Made by a program: the position numbers and the translations under genes. This document shows, one piece after another, positions 1 to 9,208 of a DNA stretch of 64,000 nucleotides (position 1 is its first letter; each line of letters opens with the position of its first letter). A model generated the notes under the pieces. That model saw only the letters and a program-made list of their open reading frames with translations, did no database searches and had not been told where the DNA came from. The DNA is from Micavibrio_C sp046294845. GTDB lineage: Bacteria; Pseudomonadota; Alphaproteobacteria; Micavibrionales; Micavibrionaceae. The stretch lies in the NCBI GenBank assembly GCA_046294845.1, contig JBKBNU010000001.1, positions 992,001 through 1,056,000 of the forward strand, given 5' to 3'.

Positions 1-2
1 AA

Positions 3-1424
3 GGTACGACCCGCATGCGTATGGCAGAAGCTGGCATCGAAGAGATGCAGCAATATGTTGATACGCTGATCGTAATCCCGAACCAGAACCTGTTCCGTGT
101 CGCTAACGAGAAAACAACATTTGCCGAAGCCTTCCGTATGGCTGACAGCGTGTTGCAAGCCGCTGTGCGCGGTGTGACCGATCTGATGGTCATGCCGGGT
201 GAAGTGAATCTTGACTTTGCAGATATCCGTTCTGTTATGCAGGAAATGGGTAAAGCAATGATGGGGGCCGGTGAAGCTACAGGCGACGGTCGTGCGATTG
301 AGGCTGCCGAGAAAGCTATTAATAACCCGCTTCTGGATGATGTATCAATGAAGGGCGCTCGCGCTGTCATTATTAACGTCACGGGCGGTAGCGATCTGAC
401 GCTGTTCGAAATCGATGAGGCTTGTAACCGCATCCGTGATGAGGTTGACCCGAATGCCAACATCATCTTTGGCTCGACATACAATCCGGCCATGGAAGGT
501 GTTATGCGTGTTTCCATCGTGGCAACAGGTATTGATGCTGGCGAAGTCAGAAAAACCAAAGGCAGCTTTGGCGGTCACATTATTAATGCTGTTACAGCTC
601 AGCAATCAGAACGCCGTGTTGAACGTGCGCCTGTGCAGACAAGTGTACAAGCGTCAGTTCAAACGCAAGTTGTTGCTGAAGAACCGGCCGTATCCGCTTA
701 TGCCCGTCAAAGCGGATACCACAACGCGCAAGCCATGCCGCAAGGTGTAGCTGTTGCCCGCTCTGCGGCTTCGGTTGCTACCCGTCAGCCGGCATCTGCC
801 TATGCTACAGCACGTCAGGTTGATGTTTCTGTAGAAGGCGATCTTTTTACCCAAGGTGAGATAGTCGGTGTTCCGACGTATGAGGCTGCTGTAAAAAAGC
901 CTGAAGCGGCTTCCGCGCCTGTGCCTGCGTATGCGGGTCAGGAGGGGACGCATGAAGTCGCCTCACACTCTGCTGTGCGCGGGATGGTGGTTGATAATGC
1001 CTTCATTCCGCCCCAGCCGGTCGAAGTTCCAGCGGAAAGCCGTAGTCGTGATGGATTTGCATCCGGTTACGGTCCCCAATTTGCAAGCGGCCTGATGGCT
1101 TCCCGTCAGACAGTAGCATCTGCGCCAGAGGCTTCTGCATCTGCGGGTTATACTCTGCGTCCGCCAGTTCCCGGAGCTGCGACCCAACCTAAAAAACGTA
1201 CACCTTCCATCTTTGAACGTTTCACAAGCCAGTTGCGTCATCACCATGCCGAGACAGATGATGGTGTTGTTGAGGAAACAGCCAGAGTTGAAACCGGTTT
1301 GCGGGCCGCTCAACGCCCGCTTCAGGGAAGCCTGAATATCGAGGCGCCTTCAGCATCCCGCCCTGCGGAACAGGTTGATGACGAGCTGGATATTCCTGCT
1401 TTTCTCCGTCGCCAAGCCAACTAG
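3..1424 (+). CDS. ftsZ: Cell division protein FtsZ, 3' part (5' end outside window)
   Basis: Tubulin-like GTPase that forms the cytokinetic ring. The reading frame is open to the left edge, so the start codon and the nucleotide-binding half with the GGGTGTG loop lie outside the window. What remains begins in the core, shows NLIVIPNQNL-type and EKTTFAEAF segments, and contains the catalytic T7-loop region NLDFADIRSVM near visible residue 70. A poorly conserved linker of about 200 residues, rich in Ala, Val, Pro and Gln, follows; such long linkers are common in alphaproteobacterial FtsZ. The extreme C-terminus DELDIPAFLRRQAN is the conserved tail that binds FtsA and other partners. An intrinsic terminator follows about 30 bp after the stop. 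Identification is secure; only the N-terminus is missing. Confidence 0.97.
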   Translation, partial: GTTRMRMAEAGIEEMQQYVDTLIVIPNQNLFRVANEKTTFAEAFRMADSVLQAAVRGVTDLMVMPGEVNLDFADIRSVMQEMGKAMMGAGEATGDGRAIEAAEKAINNPLLDDVSMKGARAVIINVTGGSDLTLFEIDEACNRIRDEVDPNANIIFGSTYNPAMEGVMRVSIVATGIDAGEVRKTKGSFGGHIINAVTAQQSERRVERAPVQTSVQASVQTQVVAEEPAVSAYARQSGYHNAQAMPQGVAVARSAASVATRQPASAYATARQVDVSVEGDLFTQGEIVGVPTYEAAVKKPEAASAPVPAYAGQEGTHEVASHSAVRGMVVDNAFIPPQPVEVPAESRSRDGFASGYGPQFASGLMASRQTVASAPEASASAGYTLRPPVPGAATQPKKRTPSIFERFTSQLRHHHAETDDGVVEETARVETGLRAAQRPLQGSLNIEAPSASRPAEQVDDELDIPAFLRRQAN

Positions 1425-1452
1425 CCGTTGACGGACGGCTGACGACTTTGAA

Positions 1453-1489
1453 GGGGCTTTCCTTGAAGGAAAGCCCCTCTTTTTCTTTT
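1453..1489 (+). terminator. Intrinsic terminator after ftsZ
   Basis: GGGGCTTTCC (1453-1462) pairs with GGAAAGCCCC (1468-1477) around a TTGAA loop and is followed by a T-rich tract. It ends the ftsZ transcript before the next gene. Confidence 0.88.
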
Positions 1490-1606
1490 ATATTTCAATA
1501 TATTACAAAGTTTGCATCCAGGGACTCATATGGGATATAATTTATATAATTCAAAATCGAAAGACAGGATAGGATCCTAAAAGCAAATGTATAACAGGGG
1601 TGTGAA

Positions 1607-2575
1607 ATGCGCATTTTATTAAAAGCAGCTTTCGAACTAGCCAGCAAAGTCTGGAACAAGCCGATCACTCTGGGAACAACAGCCACTGTTGCAGCCATTC
1701 CTTTGGCAACAGCTGTTGTCGATCATGAGACAGGCGGCGCCTTATCATACACGGCCCTTAAGACTGTTACCGAGGGTTTGAAAGAGAAAATCAAGAACGG
1801 TGCCAGTCCTGAAGAAATTGAAGGTGCAATGAATACAGCCAGTTATATCGCTGCACTGGGGAGTACCTTTGAGAAAGGCGCACAGAATCTTTATGTCGAT
1901 CAACGTATGATGCAAAAAGAAGGTCCGGAAGCTATTGCAGCCGGAAAGCGTGCCGCTGTTGAGTTCTTATTGTTGCCTGACAATATGGCGGCGCTGACTG
2001 CCAAACACTATGTCAGAACGGCTATTGCCGATGATTTGTTCAAAGGCGATAAGGATGCAGCCGACAGGTATATTGCGGATTCATTGATTAATGACATTGT
2101 TGGGGGGGCACAGGTGATCCCCCTAAAAGACAATCAGGTTGGACGCGACGATGTGAAGACTTTTCTCTCGGAAGCACTCAATAATCCTGAACAGCATCCG
2201 CTGGCTAGCCGGTTCCTGAGTGGTCAGGATCGTTTGATGAATGGTCTGACGCAAATATGGCCGGATCTGAAACCATCGACAACAAATTTGGCACAAAATG
2301 GACCCTCTGCATCACAGCAGCGGCGTGAGCGCGAGGAGATAGAAAATGGTCCATCGGGTATGGATCAACAAGATATGGGTGTCTTCAAGGTCTTCGCCAT
2401 GTTCCTTATGCTTCTCCTGAATATGCTTGGTGGCAGGGGACTATCTTCCACATTCAAACGGGCTCATGAAGGAGCTGGGGTCGCACCCGAGGGTGTTACT
2501 GCCGATACGGCACCGCAGCAATCTGTGCCAGCTCCTGCGCCAGTACAGCGGCCACAGCTTACGCCAGCCTTGTAA
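1607..2575 (+). CDS. Hypothetical protein between ftsZ and lpxC
   Basis: A 322-residue protein I do not recognise. It has a mildly hydrophobic N-terminal stretch (about residues 22-40, Ala/Thr/Val-rich), a helical middle rich in charged residues, and one strong hydrophobic segment around 253-272 (VFKVFAMFLMLLLNMLGG). The tail is Pro/Ala/Gln-rich and looks disordered. It is transcribed alone, with the ftsZ terminator upstream and a 160-bp AT-rich spacer before lpxC downstream. Being inserted in the usually compact ftsZ-lpxC interval suggests a lineage-specific gene. The start at 1607 follows a spaced GGGG-type ribosome binding site and gives a plausible N-terminus. No function is proposed. Confidence 0.7.
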   Translation: MRILLKAAFELASKVWNKPITLGTTATVAAIPLATAVVDHETGGALSYTALKTVTEGLKEKIKNGASPEEIEGAMNTASYIAALGSTFEKGAQNLYVDQRMMQKEGPEAIAAGKRAAVEFLLLPDNMAALTAKHYVRTAIADDLFKGDKDAADRYIADSLINDIVGGAQVIPLKDNQVGRDDVKTFLSEALNNPEQHPLASRFLSGQDRLMNGLTQIWPDLKPSTTNLAQNGPSASQQRREREEIENGPSGMDQQDMGVFKVFAMFLMLLLNMLGGRGLSSTFKRAHEGAGVAPEGVTADTAPQQSVPAPAPVQRPQLTPAL

Positions 2576-2737
2576 CGGCACTGAAGCGGCTCTCTCTTAA
2601 TATATTGATATTAAAAGGTAATATTGTGATGTGAATTGTAACACAGCGCAATAAAGCGTGATTTGTTTAGGAAAATGGGCGCCCCTATATTAAGGATAGA
2701 GCATTTTAGAATCATCTAATAAAGGCGTGACCACTAT

Positions 2738-3664
2738 ATGCAACATACGTTGAAGACAGAACTGAAAATGGACGGGGTCGGGCTCCATAGTGGCCGTCCC
2801 GTGACTATGATCGTGAAGCCTGCCGGAATCGATCGCGGGATTGTCTTTGTCCGTACAGATGTTTCTGATCGTGATAACAATGTGCCTGCCCGTTGGAACA
2901 ATGTTGTTGATTCCCGTTTGTGCACAATGATTGGTAATGATGCCGGTGTAACTGTGGGCACGATTGAACATTTGATGGCAGCGCTGCGTGGTTGCGGCGT
3001 TGATAATGCCATCGTTGAATTGAATGGTCCGGAAGTTCCGGTCATGGATGGCAGCTCTGCACCGTTCGTAGCCAAGATTGATGATGTTGGTACTGTCGCG
3101 CAGGAAGCACCCCGCCGTGCGATCAAGGTTTTAAAAGAAGTTATCGTTGAAGAAGAAGGCAAACGCGTTCGCCTTTCCCCTGCCCAAGGCAGCAGCTTCA
3201 GCGGTCAGATCGAATTCCCCAATGCCGTTATCGGTAAACAGTTTTTCAGCACCACGCTGGTAAACGGCAACTTCCGCCATGATCTGGCCGAAGCCCGTAC
3301 CTTCGGTTTCCTGAAAGAAGTTGAAACACTACGCAGCATGGGGCTTGCTCTCGGCGGCTCCCTTGATAACGCGATTGTCCTTGATGATGGCCGTGTGATG
3401 AATGAAGATGGCTTGCGTTTCCACAATGAGTTTATTCGTCACAAACTGCTGGATGCGGTGGGCGATCTCTTCCTTGCGGGTGGCCCTATTATCGGTGCCT
3501 ATGAAGGTTTCCGTGCCAGCCACGCCATGAATAACGCAATCCTCCATAAACTCTTCACAACCGAAGGGGCATGGATGATCGTTGATATGTATGTCGAAGA
3601 TCCGGAAGCTTCGATCAGCCATATTGCGGGCCACAGCGGCTCCTCAACGATAGCATTGGCCTGA
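2738..3664 (+). CDS. lpxC: UDP-3-O-acyl-N-acetylglucosamine deacetylase
   Basis: Zinc enzyme for the committed second step of lipid A synthesis in the cytoplasm: it removes the N-acetyl group from UDP-3-O-acyl-GlcNAc. The 308-residue length is normal. The N-terminus QHTLKTELKMDGVGLHSG is typical. TIEHLMAAL carries the first zinc histidine (about His78), and HKLLDAVGDLFLAG carries the other zinc ligands in the H-x3-D pattern. The ftsZ-lpxC-bamD-recN order is the alphaproteobacterial one. The gene lies behind a 160-bp AT-rich spacer likely to hold its promoter. An imperfect stem-loop (GCCTGAAA 3672-3679 with TTTCAGGC 3696-3703) follows the stop but lacks a clear T-run. Confidence 0.97.
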   Translation: MQHTLKTELKMDGVGLHSGRPVTMIVKPAGIDRGIVFVRTDVSDRDNNVPARWNNVVDSRLCTMIGNDAGVTVGTIEHLMAALRGCGVDNAIVELNGPEVPVMDGSSAPFVAKIDDVGTVAQEAPRRAIKVLKEVIVEEEGKRVRLSPAQGSSFSGQIEFPNAVIGKQFFSTTLVNGNFRHDLAEARTFGFLKEVETLRSMGLALGGSLDNAIVLDDGRVMNEDGLRFHNEFIRHKLLDAVGDLFLAGGPIIGAYEGFRASHAMNNAILHKLFTTEGAWMIVDMYVEDPEASISHIAGHSGSSTIALA

Positions 3665-3717
3665 TTTTAAGGCCTGAAACCTATTTTTATTGACTTTTCA
3701 GGCTGTTCACGGCTTTT

Positions 3718-4707
3718 ATGGCCGCCATGATTACCCATGTCCCCCAGTCTTCTGCGCCTTCTGTGTTTGATGAAATCCGTCAGGGATTTGCATTTGTCGC
3801 ACAGCATCTCCGTCACATCACTTTGCATGAAGACGCCTTTGCGGCTTATGCCCAGACCTTGCCGGTCAGACATCCGGCGGCCATTTTCGATGCTGACCAC
3901 CATTTCATCGGTTCGGCAGAAGCTACAGCTGCCTATGTGATTACGCTTGATGCGGTAAATTTTGGTTCGGGATATGAACCCCATCTGGTGCGTGAAGGCT
4001 GGAGCCTTGTTGATCAGGGTATTTATTTCACGGTGGCTACACGCCTCAAGACGCGTTTTGAACAAGGCGGCATCAGTGCCGATGCGCTGTGCCAGATTGG
4101 GCAGGAAGAAATCTCTGCCATGTTCGCTTTACCGCACCAGCCCTACGCGCAGGAATTGGCCGGATTATTTACACAAGGTTTGCGCGATCTGGGGCAGATG
4201 ATTGCGGGCCGCTATAATGGTTCTTTCTTGTCTTTCGTTGATGCTGCCGAAGGTAAGGCCTCGCAGATTGTGCGCCAGATGATGGCATTGCCGCAGTTCC
4301 GTGATATTCATGTTTACCAGGGGAAAGACATTCCTTTGCTCAAGCGTGCGCAAAGTACGGCTGCTGATTTGCATGATGCGTTCCGCCACAAGGGTATGAC
4401 ATTGTTCAGTGATGTGGACCAGATCACAGTCCTGACTGATAACGATGTCCCCTGTGTTATGCGTGCTGATGGTCTTATGAGCTATAGCGATGAACTGGCA
4501 GCGATGATTGATCGTGGTGAAGAATTGCCCGTGGGCAGTGAAGCCGAAGTCGAAATCAGGGCCTGTACCGGCTATATCGCCGAACGTCTGGCGGCCCTGA
4601 AAGGGGTGAATGCGATTGCCATCGACCGTGTCCTTTGGCACAAGGCAGCGGAAGATCCATTCTACCGCCAGCAACCTACACATAGAACCAGATCGACCTT
4701 CTACTAG
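3718..4707 (+). CDS. Queuosine salvage protein (DUF2419 / Qng1 family)
   Basis: A 329-residue protein matching the queuosine-salvage family, whose characterised members release queuine from queuosine 5'-phosphate as N-glycosidases. The features that point there are an early VNFGSGYEP segment (about 80-88), a motif reading SDVDQITVLTDNDVPCVMRADG near residues 238-260 in the place of the family's FADYRVPQ-type motif, and the C-terminal pattern EVEIRACTGYIAERL followed by IDRVLW. The family is best known in eukaryotes and has scattered bacterial members. It sits between lpxC and bamD, where many relatives have no gene. The first ATG at 3718 is chosen; an alternative ATG lies three codons later. 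Family assignment is from remembered motifs, not from a search. Confidence 0.7.
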   Translation: MAAMITHVPQSSAPSVFDEIRQGFAFVAQHLRHITLHEDAFAAYAQTLPVRHPAAIFDADHHFIGSAEATAAYVITLDAVNFGSGYEPHLVREGWSLVDQGIYFTVATRLKTRFEQGGISADALCQIGQEEISAMFALPHQPYAQELAGLFTQGLRDLGQMIAGRYNGSFLSFVDAAEGKASQIVRQMMALPQFRDIHVYQGKDIPLLKRAQSTAADLHDAFRHKGMTLFSDVDQITVLTDNDVPCVMRADGLMSYSDELAAMIDRGEELPVGSEAEVEIRACTGYIAERLAALKGVNAIAIDRVLWHKAAEDPFYRQQPTHRTRSTFY

Positions 4708-4809
4708 CCATTTCTGGCTGCCCTGACAGTGGATAACTCTGGGGATTGTCTGCGCCAGAGGCTTTACGCCCCTCTTTTCATAGGCCACGGGAAAGGCTAT
4801 TCTGCCTCT

Positions 4810-5640
4810 ATGAAAAAGCTTGGACATTATATTCTTCTGACAACGGTTTCCTGTTCCCTTTTGCTGACGGCGTGCTCGTCCTCAGGGGAAAAGCAAAAGC
4901 TTGAATCTGACCGTCCTGTTGAATCGCTTTATAATCAGGCTGCCGATATGCTTGATAAGGGTGAATATAACGAAGCAGCCCGCCTTTTCGAGGAAGTTGA
5001 GCGTCAGCATCCTTATTCACAATGGGCGACACAAGCCGAGATGATGGCGGCGTTTTCCTATTATAAAAAAACACGCTATGACGAAGCCATTCTGGCGCTG
5101 GACCGTTTTCTTGAACTGCACCCCGGTAATCCTAGCAGCGATTATGCGCTCTACCTGAAGGCGCTGTGTTTCTACGAACAAATCAGTGATGTAGCCCGCG
5201 ATCAGGAAATGACGCGTCTGGCGCTTGATTCCTTTGATACACTGATTAACCGCTATCCCGATAGCCGCTATGCCCGCGATTCCATTTTCAAACGTGATCT
5301 GACATTGGATCACCTAGCCGGTAAGGAAATGGAAATCGGTCGTTACTATCTGAAATCCAAGCAGACCAACGCGGCAATGAACCGTTTCTTAAGCGTAGTA
5401 AAGAATTATCAGACGACAACCCACGTCCCCGAGGCCCTGCACCGCCTTGTCGAAATCTATATGACGCTGGGCCTGCAAGGGGAAGCCACCCGTGTGGCCT
5501 CTGTGCTGGGGCATAACTATCCGGGCAGTACATGGTACGAGGATAGCTACAAATTGCTGACGCCCGAGCTCCGTCAGAAACTGATTGAAGATCGTTCCTG
5601 GGTAGACAAGACGGTCGATTCCCTGTTTAAACCGGAATAA
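4810..5640 (+). CDS. bamD: Outer membrane assembly lipoprotein BamD (ComL)
   Basis: BamD is the essential lipoprotein partner of BamA in outer-membrane beta-barrel insertion. The start at 4810 gives a lipoprotein signal peptide beginning MKKLGHYILL with lipobox LTAC, then a Ser-rich linker. The 276-residue protein continues with tandem TPR-type helical pairs (LYNQAADMLDKGEYNEAARLFEEVERQHPYS and later repeats). The frame is open for 27 more codons upstream, but those would bury the signal peptide, so the shorter form is preferred. It is followed 18 bp later by recN, as in most alphaproteobacteria. Confidence 0.95.
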   Translation: MKKLGHYILLTTVSCSLLLTACSSSGEKQKLESDRPVESLYNQAADMLDKGEYNEAARLFEEVERQHPYSQWATQAEMMAAFSYYKKTRYDEAILALDRFLELHPGNPSSDYALYLKALCFYEQISDVARDQEMTRLALDSFDTLINRYPDSRYARDSIFKRDLTLDHLAGKEMEIGRYYLKSKQTNAAMNRFLSVVKNYQTTTHVPEALHRLVEIYMTLGLQGEATRVASVLGHNYPGSTWYEDSYKLLTPELRQKLIEDRSWVDKTVDSLFKPE

Positions 5641-5658
5641 GCGCGGGGCGGTGTCGTC

Positions 5659-7320
5659 ATGCTTCGTACACTGCATATTCGCAACATCGTTCTGGTTGAC
5701 CAGCTAACGATTGATTTCTCTGGCGGATTTTGTGCCCTGACGGGTGAAACAGGGGCCGGTAAATCCATTCTGCTGGATTCTTTGGGCTTGGCGCTGGGCG
5801 GGCGCTCCGATAGCGGGCTCATTCGCAAAGGGGCCGATCAGGCGCAAGTCATTGCCGAATTTGATTGTCCTGAAAATCATCCCGTGCAGGCTTTATTGGC
5901 ACAGAACGATATCGCGATTGACCCTGCCATTATTTTGCGTCGTGTTGTTTCATCCGATGGCCGCAGCCGTGCCTTTATCAATGATCAGCCCGTCAGTGTG
6001 GGTTTGTTAAAGCAGGCCGGTGATCTGCTGATAGAAATTCACGGCCAGTTCGATACGCAAGGGCTTCTGGATCCACAAACACATCGTGCTTTGCTGGATG
6101 AATATGCAGGGATTAAGCCTTCTGTCATTCAAAAACTCTGGGTTGAATGGAAGGAAGCCTTGCAGGCCTTGGAAGAGGCACAAGCTGCCCTTGCCAAAGC
6201 CAAGGCTGATGAGGAATATCTGCGCCATGCGGTCAAGGAACTGGATGATCTTGCCCCTGAAGAGGGGGAAGAAGAAAAACTCCTGATCGTCCGTGAAGGT
6301 TTGAAACAACGCGACCAGATTTTGCAAACCTTGCAAGAGGCATGGGATGCAATCGGCGGTGAAGCCGGTGCGGAAATGGCGGTCGGTCGGGCATCGCGCA
6401 CATTATCCCGACTGGAAGGCAAGGTTGATCCAACTCTTAACCAATCTATTGATGCGCTTGACCGTGCGGCTGATGAATTGCAGGGCGCGGTCAGTATCGT
6501 CCAGCGTTTGATCGCCGATATGGAGAATGGTCATCATTCTCTGGACTCTCTGGAAGACCGTCTTTATGCCTTGCGCGGCATGGCCCGCAAGCATCATTGC
6601 AAAGCCGATGATCTGGCTTCTATGGCTGATAAAATGCGGCAGGAATTAACCCTGATTGACCATCAGGATCATGCGCTCGCGCAATGTGGCCATAAAGTCA
6701 TGGAAGCGCGCAAGGCCTATGAAGCGGAAGCGCGCCGGATCAGTAAAATCAGGAAAGATTCGGCCCAACGACTTGATGATCTGGTCGGAAAGGAATTGCC
6801 GCCCTTGAAACTGGATAAGGCGCGTTTCTTTACATCTGTGGAAACAGGTGCAGAAAATTCATGGGGCCCGCAAGGTATGGACCAAATCCAGTTCCTGGTA
6901 TCAACCAATCCAGGCGCTGATGCGGGTCCGTTGCACAAGATTGCCTCTGGTGGCGAGATGTCGCGCTTTATGTTAGCGCTTAAAGTGGTCATGGCCGAGG
7001 TGGGTGCTGCCCAGACATTGGTCTTTGACGAGGTTGATAGCGGCATCGGTGGCGGTACGGCGGCGGCTGTCGGTGAACGTCTGGCGCGTCTGGCCGCTCA
7101 AAGACAAATCCTTGTCGTGACACATTCGCCACAGGTGGCTGCCCGTGCTTCGCATCATTTCATTGTCATGAAGCAGGGCCAAAAGGATGTGAAGACAACT
7201 GTTCTGCCATTACAGGCCATGAATGATCGCCGTGAAGAAATTGCCCGTATGATCTCCGGTGCCGAAGTCACCGCCGAGGCACGCGCGGCAGCTTCCCGTT
7301 TGTTGGAAACAGGAAGCTGA
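5659..7320 (+). CDS. recN: DNA repair protein RecN
   Basis: SMC-like ATPase acting in double-strand-break repair. The 553-residue length fits the family. Walker A GETGAGKS lies at about 29-36, a long coiled-coil middle occupies roughly 150-370, the ABC signature SGGEMSRFMLALK is near 430, and Walker B LVFDEVDSGIGG follows. The gene lies 18 bp after bamD and probably shares its transcript. RecN is often SOS-controlled, but I see no GAAC-N7-GAAC or GTTC-N7-GTTC box directly upstream. Confidence 0.97.
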   Translation: MLRTLHIRNIVLVDQLTIDFSGGFCALTGETGAGKSILLDSLGLALGGRSDSGLIRKGADQAQVIAEFDCPENHPVQALLAQNDIAIDPAIILRRVVSSDGRSRAFINDQPVSVGLLKQAGDLLIEIHGQFDTQGLLDPQTHRALLDEYAGIKPSVIQKLWVEWKEALQALEEAQAALAKAKADEEYLRHAVKELDDLAPEEGEEEKLLIVREGLKQRDQILQTLQEAWDAIGGEAGAEMAVGRASRTLSRLEGKVDPTLNQSIDALDRAADELQGAVSIVQRLIADMENGHHSLDSLEDRLYALRGMARKHHCKADDLASMADKMRQELTLIDHQDHALAQCGHKVMEARKAYEAEARRISKIRKDSAQRLDDLVGKELPPLKLDKARFFTSVETGAENSWGPQGMDQIQFLVSTNPGADAGPLHKIASGGEMSRFMLALKVVMAEVGAAQTLVFDEVDSGIGGGTAAAVGERLARLAAQRQILVVTHSPQVAARASHHFIVMKQGQKDVKTTVLPLQAMNDRREEIARMISGAEVTAEARAAASRLLETGS

Positions 7321-7355
7321 AGCCTTTTTTACTAATCTCAAATTGAAATAGCGAT

Positions 7356-8753
7356 TTAGTGTTCTAGTGACTTGACGATGTCTTCTGTCATCTTCTTGGC
7401 ATCGCCCAGCAACATCATGGTGTTGTCGGCGAAGAAGAGCGGGTTATCGATACCGGCATAACCTGACCCCATCGAACGCTTGACGAACAGAACCGTCTTG
7501 GCCTTTTCGACATCGAGAACCGGCATGCCGTAAATTGGTGATGTCGGGTCATTCTTGGCGGCGGGGTTGGTGATATCGTTGGCACCGATCACATAGACAA
7601 CATCGGTCATAGCAAAATCGCGGTTGATATCTTCCAGCTCCAGAACCTCGTCATACGGCACACTGGCTTCCGCCAACAACACGTTCATGTGGCCGGGCAT
7701 ACGGCCTGCGACGGGGTGAATGGCGTAACGGACTTTGACGCCTTCTTTCTTCAACATGTCGGCGGCCTCACGCAGCGCGTGCTGGGCTTGGGCCACAGCC
7801 ATACCGTAACCAGGGACGATGATAACGCTTGCGGCATTCTTCAGGATATAGGCGGCATCCTCGGCAGAACCGATTTTGGCACTGCGGTCACCCATGCTGG
7901 TGGCAGGACCGGAAGTTTGCTCGCCTCCAAAGCCGCCCAGAATAACGCTGATAAAGGAGCGGTTCATGCCCTTACACATGATGTAGGACAGGATCGCGCC
8001 CGAAGCCCCCACCAACGCACCCGTCACGATCAGCAGGTTGTTGTGCAGTGTAAAGCCGATACCGGCAGCAGCCCAACCGGAATAGGAATTCAGCATGGAT
8101 ACAATCACCGGCATATCGGCACCGCCAATAGGCAGGATCAGCAGGATACCAAGCGCCAGCGAGAGCAAAATCACCAGCAGGAACAAGAAGCCGCTTTGTG
8201 TCGTGCAGAGCAGGAAAATAAGCACGACGAGCAACGCCCCCAGGCATCCGTTGATTAAATGCTGGCCTTTGAAGGTGAGCGGTTTCCCTGTTATGACGCC
8301 TTGTAATTTACCCCATGCAATGATGGAACCTGTGAAGGTGATGGCACCGATGGCCACGCCCAAGGACATTTCGATCAGGCTGGCAATCTTGATATTGCCC
8401 GCAACGCCGATGTGATAGGCCTCCGGGTTGGTGAAGGCTGCCGCTGCCACGAAGACAGCAGCCAGACCAACCAGAGAGTGGAAGGCTGCTACCAACTGGG
8501 GCAGGGCGGTCATCTGGATTTTCTGGGCGATGATGGTACCGATGGTGCCACCGATAATGACGCCAGCCACGATCCAGCCATAGGATGTGACGTTAGGCAG
8601 TAATAATGTTGTCAGGGCAGCAAGTCCCATACCGGACATGCCATACATCAAGCCGCCACGGGCTGATTCCGGATGGGAAAGGCCGCGCAGCGCCATAATA
8701 AAGCAAACCGAAGCAACCAGATAGGCAAGAGGAGCCAATGTTTCCATGATCAA
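7356..8753 (-). CDS. pntB: NAD(P) transhydrogenase subunit beta
   Basis: Beta subunit of the proton-translocating transhydrogenase of the inner membrane, which reduces NADP+ with NADH using the proton gradient. The 465-residue protein has about nine membrane segments in the first 280 residues and then the soluble NADP-binding domain III. Domain III shows the GYGMAVAQAQ fingerprint, the VAGRMPGHMNVLLAEA segment and VIGANDITNPAAKNDPTSPI. It is the last gene of a three-gene minus-strand operon after pntAA and pntAB, and its stop lies 35 bp from the convergent recN stop. Confidence 0.97.
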   Translation of the reverse strand: MIMETLAPLAYLVASVCFIMALRGLSHPESARGGLMYGMSGMGLAALTTLLLPNVTSYGWIVAGVIIGGTIGTIIAQKIQMTALPQLVAAFHSLVGLAAVFVAAAAFTNPEAYHIGVAGNIKIASLIEMSLGVAIGAITFTGSIIAWGKLQGVITGKPLTFKGQHLINGCLGALLVVLIFLLCTTQSGFLFLLVILLSLALGILLILPIGGADMPVIVSMLNSYSGWAAAGIGFTLHNNLLIVTGALVGASGAILSYIMCKGMNRSFISVILGGFGGEQTSGPATSMGDRSAKIGSAEDAAYILKNAASVIIVPGYGMAVAQAQHALREAADMLKKEGVKVRYAIHPVAGRMPGHMNVLLAEASVPYDEVLELEDINRDFAMTDVVYVIGANDITNPAAKNDPTSPIYGMPVLDVEKAKTVLFVKRSMGSGYAGIDNPLFFADNTMMLLGDAKKMTEDIVKSLEH

Positions 8754-8768
8754 TAATCCTTGAACCTT

Positions 8769-9173
8769 TTAAGCTTTTTTCTTGAACATCGCGAGCATAC
8801 GGCGGGTTACAATGAAGCCCCCGAAAATATTGATGCTGGCGAGAATTACGGCGAGAAAACCGAGAAATTTAGAGAAGGTCAGTCCGGCAGGACCGGCAGC
8901 GATCAATGCTCCGACAATAATCACCGAAGAAATGGCATTGGTAATCGCCATCAACGGGGAGTGCAGGGCAGGGGTCACGCGCCAGACAACATAGTAACCG
9001 ACAAAGCATGCCAACACGAAAACGGTGAGGCCGGTCACGAGGAAATCATCACCGCCTGTGTGGCTTAGAGACTGTGAAGCCTGCAGGGCAATTTCGGCAG
9101 CGCGATCAGACAGCGCCTTGGCTTGGTTGGCAAGCTCGGCCGCATTTTCTGTGAGGTTGGTTTCATTCGACAT
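8769..9173 (-). CDS. pntAB: NAD(P) transhydrogenase subunit alpha, membrane part
   Basis: Small membrane part of the alpha subunit, a separate polypeptide as in Rhodospirillum-type enzymes. The 134-residue product has an Ala/Gln-rich helical N-terminal extension of about 40 residues. Three to four membrane helices follow (FLVTGLTVFVLACFVGYYVV; the TPALHSPLMAITNAISSVI segment; the FLGFLAVILASINIFGGF segment). It sits 15 bp upstream of pntB and 35 bp downstream of pntAA, so the three are one operon. Confidence 0.95.
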   Translation of the reverse strand: MSNETNLTENAAELANQAKALSDRAAEIALQASQSLSHTGGDDFLVTGLTVFVLACFVGYYVVWRVTPALHSPLMAITNAISSVIIVGALIAAGPAGLTFSKFLGFLAVILASINIFGGFIVTRRMLAMFKKKA

Positions 9174-9208
9174 GATTTTTAAATTCCTTGTCTTAAGGGG
9201 AGTCTTCT

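Noticed and set aside
4165..4827. A 220-codon minus-strand open frame
   Set aside because: It lies antisense across the queuosine-salvage gene and the bamD start; no family pattern is visible in it.
7689..8258. A 189-codon plus-strand open frame
   Set aside because: It is the complement of pntB, rich in His/Gln/Asp as expected from reversed membrane-protein codons.
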